Assembly (NCBI GenBank): GCA_033065855.1
Contig: JAVXUO010001354.1
Coordinates: 186,001-250,000 of the forward strand
DNA length: 64,000 nt
DNA from: Escallonia rubra
Lineage: Eukaryota; Streptophyta; Magnoliopsida; Escalloniales; Escalloniaceae
Direction of reading: 5' to 3'
Shown: in pieces, positions 59,645-64,000 of the stretch
Layout of the letters: each line of letters begins with the position of its first letter
Numbering within the stretch: position 1 is the stretch's first letter
Made by a program: the position numbers and the translations under genes
The notes under the pieces: generated by a model
Told to the model about the DNA's origin: nothing
The model's database searches: none
Seen by the model: the letters and a program-made list of their open reading frames with translations, nothing else

Positions 59645-62600
59645 ATTTTTTTTATTTTTTTGGTGCAAAGGAAAGTTAAATTAACGATAAGAGTTAGTTA
59701 CACAACCGGAATTGTCCAGTCCCAGCAGCATCCTGCCTTAGCAAAGGAAGCATGTCTACCGGGGGTGTTCTAGAAATTCAAAAGCCTTATCCTGAATGGC
59801 TCCAATGTGTGCTAGTCTGTCAACACACTTGTTTTCTTCTCTTGGTATATGTAGAACTGTTGTGCCCGTTGCTCTCGTTAGGAAGCGACAAGTCCATGAT
59901 CAGGATACTTAGTGGATGCCATGGGTTGTTCTCCTTGGTTAGTAAATCTTTAACAACTTGGGAGTTCGCTTCCAGGATAGCTTCTTGGAGTCCTTTATCT
60001 TTGATTACTTCCAAGCCTTTGAGGGCACGTTGTAATTCTACTTCCAATGGATTACAGAGTGGTAGATGTCTAAATAAACCTCATATCCAGCTTCCTTTGT
60101 TGTCTCTTATTAGTCTTTCGAAACCTCCATAATCTTCTTGACAGTGGCTTCCATCTGTATTTATCTTCACTTTCCCTGCATTTGGAAAACACCAAACTAT
60201 CAATTTTGGTACTTTATACGTGTCCTATCTTGGTTTAGCCTTGTAAAGGCTTCCATGACCTCCTCTAAAGCAGATTTCTAGGATATTTCTTCATTGGTTG
60301 CCAAGCCTTCAATGCCCTCCTTGTTCCTATCTTTCCATATACTTGCATTCAATTCCACCGACATTGGTGTTCCCCATAGCACAATGTTATACTTTAACCA
60401 ATCAATGTTACTCTGGTTAGTAGCTAATCCTAATTGGATAGAAGACATGCATTTTCCCCATATTGCTAAGGCTATGGGACAACCTTTGATTATATGGGTG
60501 GTGATTTCAGCTTCAAGCTTGCATCTCTGGCATGTGTTAACACTAGTCAAATTTCTGGCCATTCCGAGGGTGTTAGATGGGAGCCTATTTCTTAAAATAA
60601 GCCATATAAATAAAATTATCTTTTGTGGTAGAGGTTGCTTCCAAATTGAGCTTCATTGGTTCGCATTCTGGTCAGCATCTTCCCTGTTGTGGGTTTTCAA
60701 TTTGTAAGCACTAGCAATGCTAAACTTTCCTTTAGAGTTCACTCCGCAAGTAGGCTGGTTTTTACCCCCCCCCCCCCCCCCTTTGGTATCTGCAGGGATA
60801 AGTGAATTCTGATTATCTCTTTACCCTCAGTATCTTTGACCAGCTATTTGATCCTATCCAAATCCCACTGAATACTTTTGATGACCTGCGTAACCATGAG
60901 ATTTTTATCCCCCTTGTTTATTGGTAATGTTGAGCGATTCTTTCCCACACCACCAATCATCCCAAAAATCAATATGTTCCCCTTTGTTTATGGACCATTT
61001 AATGCCTTTCCTTAACTTAATAATCCCACTTTGAATGCTTTTCCACATCTAAGAACCATTTCTAGTAGCATCCCAATCCTTAATATTTTTCTCTTTAACA
61101 ACATACATTTCTGTTATCACCTTGACCCATAGAAGATCCTCCTAAGTCACCAGTTTCCATCCAAGCGTTAGGAGGTTAGCCATGTTATTGTCTCTGGCTT
61201 TCCTAATTGCCAGACCTCCTTTACTCTTTGGTTGGCATATTGTGTCCCAGTTCACAAGGTGGGTTCTCTTTTTTGACTCAGTGTCCCTCCATAAGAAAGC
61301 CCTATTAAATTTATCAAGAGTATTGAAAATGGCTTTGGGTAGTGCTTGGATTTGCATAGTGTAGGAGGGGATAGTGGAAGTAACCGACTCAATCGGTGTG
61401 GTTCTTCTAGCCAAGGATAAGAGATTGATTTTCCATCCAGATAACCTACTTTGAACTTATTGAACAATATGGTTGAAGAGGTTTTTAGATATTCTGCTGT
61501 GTATCAGAGGTATCCCCAGATAAATGCCAAGGTTATCGGTAACAAGTATGCCACATCTTCTACTGATGGCTTGAGCTCTGTCCTTAGCAATATTTTTGGA
61601 GGTAAACATCTTGGACTTGTTAAAATTTGTACTCTGCCCAAATAGCATGCAAAACTAACTTAAAGTGTTCATGATCAAGTCACCATTCTTTTTCCCCCTC
61701 CTTGCAAAATAATATAAGGTCATCAGCATAGAAGATAGGTGAAATCAAAAGGCCAATTTTGGAAGCTCTCAATCCTACTTGGTTCTTCTTGCTATTACAA
61801 CTACTAAGCATTTGGGAAAACATTTCAATGCATAGAAAAAAAAATGTAAAGGGATAAGGGGTCCCCTTGTCTTATCCCTCTTTGAGGCTTGAAAGCTTAA
61901 AGAGGACTCCCATTCCACAAAACAAACATAGAAGCTCTAGTAATCATATTCATGATCAAGTTAATCCATTTACTGGGGAAATTAAAATCTTCTAGGCTCC
62001 TTTTGATAAAGCTCCAACTGAATTTATCATAACCTTCTTCAGATTTATTTTGCATCTTAAGCCTTTTTTTTTTCATTTTTGTTTTTCAGGGAGTGTAAGA
62101 ATTCCTGAGTCACTATGGCATTGTCAGTGGTAGATCTTTTAGGGACAAAACTACTCTTGGCAGGGTTAATAATTCTACTCAGCAACAGTCTTAATCTATT
62201 GACCAAAATCTTAGATAAAGCCTTATAAGTAACATTACGTAAGCTTATGGGTCTTAATTGAGCTATGGTTTGAGGATTATAAATTTTTGGGATCGGAGTA
62301 ACAAAAGTTTGGTTGTTATTCTCAGGCATAGCTTCCTTAGTGAAACAACTCTTTAAGAATAAGCAACATGAAGGTTCCACCACATCCCAATAGTTATGGT
62401 AGAATAAAGCATTAATTCCATCGGGCCCAGGTGCCTTAGTTGCCTTTATATTGAAAAAAGGCCTCCTTAATTTCCTGGTTGATCAAGTAAAAAACTAGGG
62501 AGTCCTTATCGTGATCAAGAATTCAAGGGTTATTGACATACGTTTCCCTGTTGTTAATGATTTACAGTTGGTCAGAATAAAGCTTTGCAAAATGTTCAAT

Positions 62601-63810
62601 GGTGTGGTCTCTAATTTGGGTTGTATAAGTTAACCGGTTGCCACTAGGGCCTTTGAAAAAGTGAGGGTTTTATTCCTCTTCCTTCTAGCAATCATGGATA
62701 TATGGACGTATTCATATCCCCTTAGGAGTGCCATTGCACTCTATATTTCTGATGCCATAAAATCTCTTCCTGGTCTAGAGTCTCAAGATATTGTTTTCTG
62801 ATATCTCTCTCAAGAAACTTCAGGTTATGATAGTAATGGTTAGCCAGGACTGATTACATGCCCAGAAGTCTAGCCGTGGCCTTCGCTTTCTCTTAAAAAT
62901 ATGCTTTCTCTTAAAATGTTCCCAAATATTTCCTTATTCTAGCTTTTGACTTTGTTCTGAAAAGTCCCAATATTTTCAAGGATTCTATTATTGTCCTCCC
63001 AAGAGCTCTGAATAATTTCTTTAAACCCCTCGTGGGTCATCCAAACATTTTCTAATCTAAACGGTTTTTGACATAAAGATATAGAATGTTTGAAAAGCAT
63101 ACCTAAACAATTTACCATTTGCATGCAGTGATCTGAGGAAGCTCAGGGTAAATTACACACATGGGCTTCTGGATATGTAATGCACCGTTCATGATTTGTC
63201 ATTGCTCGGTCGAGGCATTTCTGCACATTTGCCCACCCTTATTTACTGTCAGACCAGGTAAGCTTTGGGTAGTTGCATCTAAGATCAACTAGCCTATACT
63301 TGTTGATGTTCGCTCTGAACTTTTGCATTCGGATACTTTCGAAGCTATCTCCCCTTCATTTGTGCTCGTTTACATCAGTTATATCGTTGAAATCTCCTCC
63401 TAATAACCAAGGTAGATTATTCTTGGGTGCAAAATATATCAAATTATGCCATAAGAGCTCATTCTTCTTTGGATTGAGGCTGGCATAAACTGCTGAGAGG
63501 ACCCAGTCTTCATAATCCCTTCTGGAGATTAGAGCATGTATTGCTTGATGCATTGCCTATATCAACAAAACATTGACTTGCGATGAGTCCCAAAATAGCC
63601 ATAGACCTCACATGCGACCTTCTAGATTGACGATACATGAAGTGTTATACCCACTTTCATGAAGGAAAAAAATTCCCCATCTTGGAATATTAGACAATTG
63701 GTTCTAAAATGGCTATGACATTTGGTCAGAATTGTCCTATTATTTCCCAAAAATTCCTGTCAGAATTTGTTGTTTCCAGTTCATCCACAATTCCATATGT
63801 AGATATCCAT
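59645..63810 (-). mobile_element. Decayed LINE (non-LTR retrotransposon), ORF2 region
   Basis: Minus-strand fragments follow plant LINE ORF2 order. An endonuclease start, MDIYIWNCG, lies at 63810; LPWLLGGDFNDITDVNEHK marks the endonuclease at 63356-63553. Reverse transcriptase pieces lie at 62057-62383 (IAQLRPISLRNVTYKALSKI) and 61457-61648 (LGIYLGIPL). Downstream RT sequence is at 61142-61414 and a zf-RVT cysteine region at 60278-60562 (CQRCKLEAEITTHII). An RNase-H-like tail lies at 59820-60047. Stops and frameshifts separate the pieces. The A-rich 3' tail corresponds to the T-run at 59647-59661. ORF1, if present, is beyond the window. Confidence 0.85.
60765..60782. repeat. Poly-C run in the LINE
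   Basis: About 18 consecutive C bases follow TTTTTA inside the LINE remnant. On the element's own strand this is a G run, and it coincides with a gap in recognisable coding sequence. Confidence 0.9.
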
Positions 63811-64000
63811 TGATTTGCAATCCAAGAGATTGGGTAACTGGTCAGAACTTGGTACCTGAAGTATTCATTTTATCCTTAGCTCTTCTTGGATCTGACTTCT
63901 CAATGGTGTGTCAGGCATACGAGGTGTATCATCAATGGCGCCTCTCCAGTTTTGTTGTACTTTACCTTTATTCAAATTTCTTCGTTCGTCCATAGGACTC
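63811..64000. other. Upstream part of the LINE or its flank
   Basis: This lies just 5' of the endonuclease start on the minus strand and could be the LINE inter-ORF or 5' region. No frame is clear. Confidence 0.3.

Noticed and set aside
63732..63995. 87-codon plus-strand frame at the window end
   Set aside because: It is opposite the endonuclease start of the minus-strand LINE and resembles no protein family.

Overview
This is eukaryotic plant nuclear DNA, most likely a core eudicot. Genes are split by GT-AG introns, intergenic space is AT-rich, and it is full of plant transposon types (MITEs, a TRIM, solo LTRs, LINEs, a Helitron-like element). Two of the proteins belong to chloroplast families. 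I could not narrow the species.

Genes, left to right. 9-6127 (+) is the last seven coding exons of TIC236, the chloroplast inner-envelope TamB/DUF490 protein; its final intron holds a hAT-type insertion with a clean 8-bp target duplication. 7113-10636 (-) is a complete 11-exon PsbP-domain gene of the PPD5 type, convergent with TIC236. 12877-15480 (-) is a PP2C phosphatase pseudogene with in-frame stops, a damaged DGH motif and a 165-bp tandem duplication. 38762-41388 (+) is a two-exon CID5/CID6-type PAM2+CUE protein. 43325-46431 (+) is a three-exon class B (type II) DnaJ. 47306-51918 (-) is a TFIIS-central-domain plus SPOC-domain protein whose 5' UTR exon lies near 54026-54120. Exon-like pieces of an unidentified (+) gene lie at 58484-59589, followed by a decayed LINE on the minus strand to the window end.

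Mobile DNA. 15656-15967 is a complete 312-bp TRIM beside a LINE tail and a 35-bp-arm hairpin. 18517-23991 is a Helitron-like block with an internal direct duplication and two nested inverted-repeat elements. 24843-25744 is a second copy of the hAT family found in TIC236. 26789-27491 is a Mutator-type element with about 112-bp terminal repeats. 27713-32813 is a copia-type solo LTR carrying an array of GCAGTCGACTGC palindromes, split by a 3.8-kb solo LTR of another family; both have matching 5-bp target duplications. 33621-34587 is an inverted copia-type LTR. Stowaway, Harbinger and unclassified MITEs sit in introns and spacers.

The genes are ordinary conserved plant loci. From memory, CID, DnaJ and SPOC/TFIIS genes are neighbours in Arabidopsis (At5g25520-25540); PPD5, CID5 and another SPOC gene are neighbours elsewhere (At5g11430-11450); and TIC236 lies beside a third SPOC gene (At2g25640-25660). 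The window therefore looks like the unreduced ancestral order of a block that was duplicated and thinned in Arabidopsis. I saw no convincing new enzymatic or defence system. The most distinctive material is the nested transposon structure and the palindrome array.
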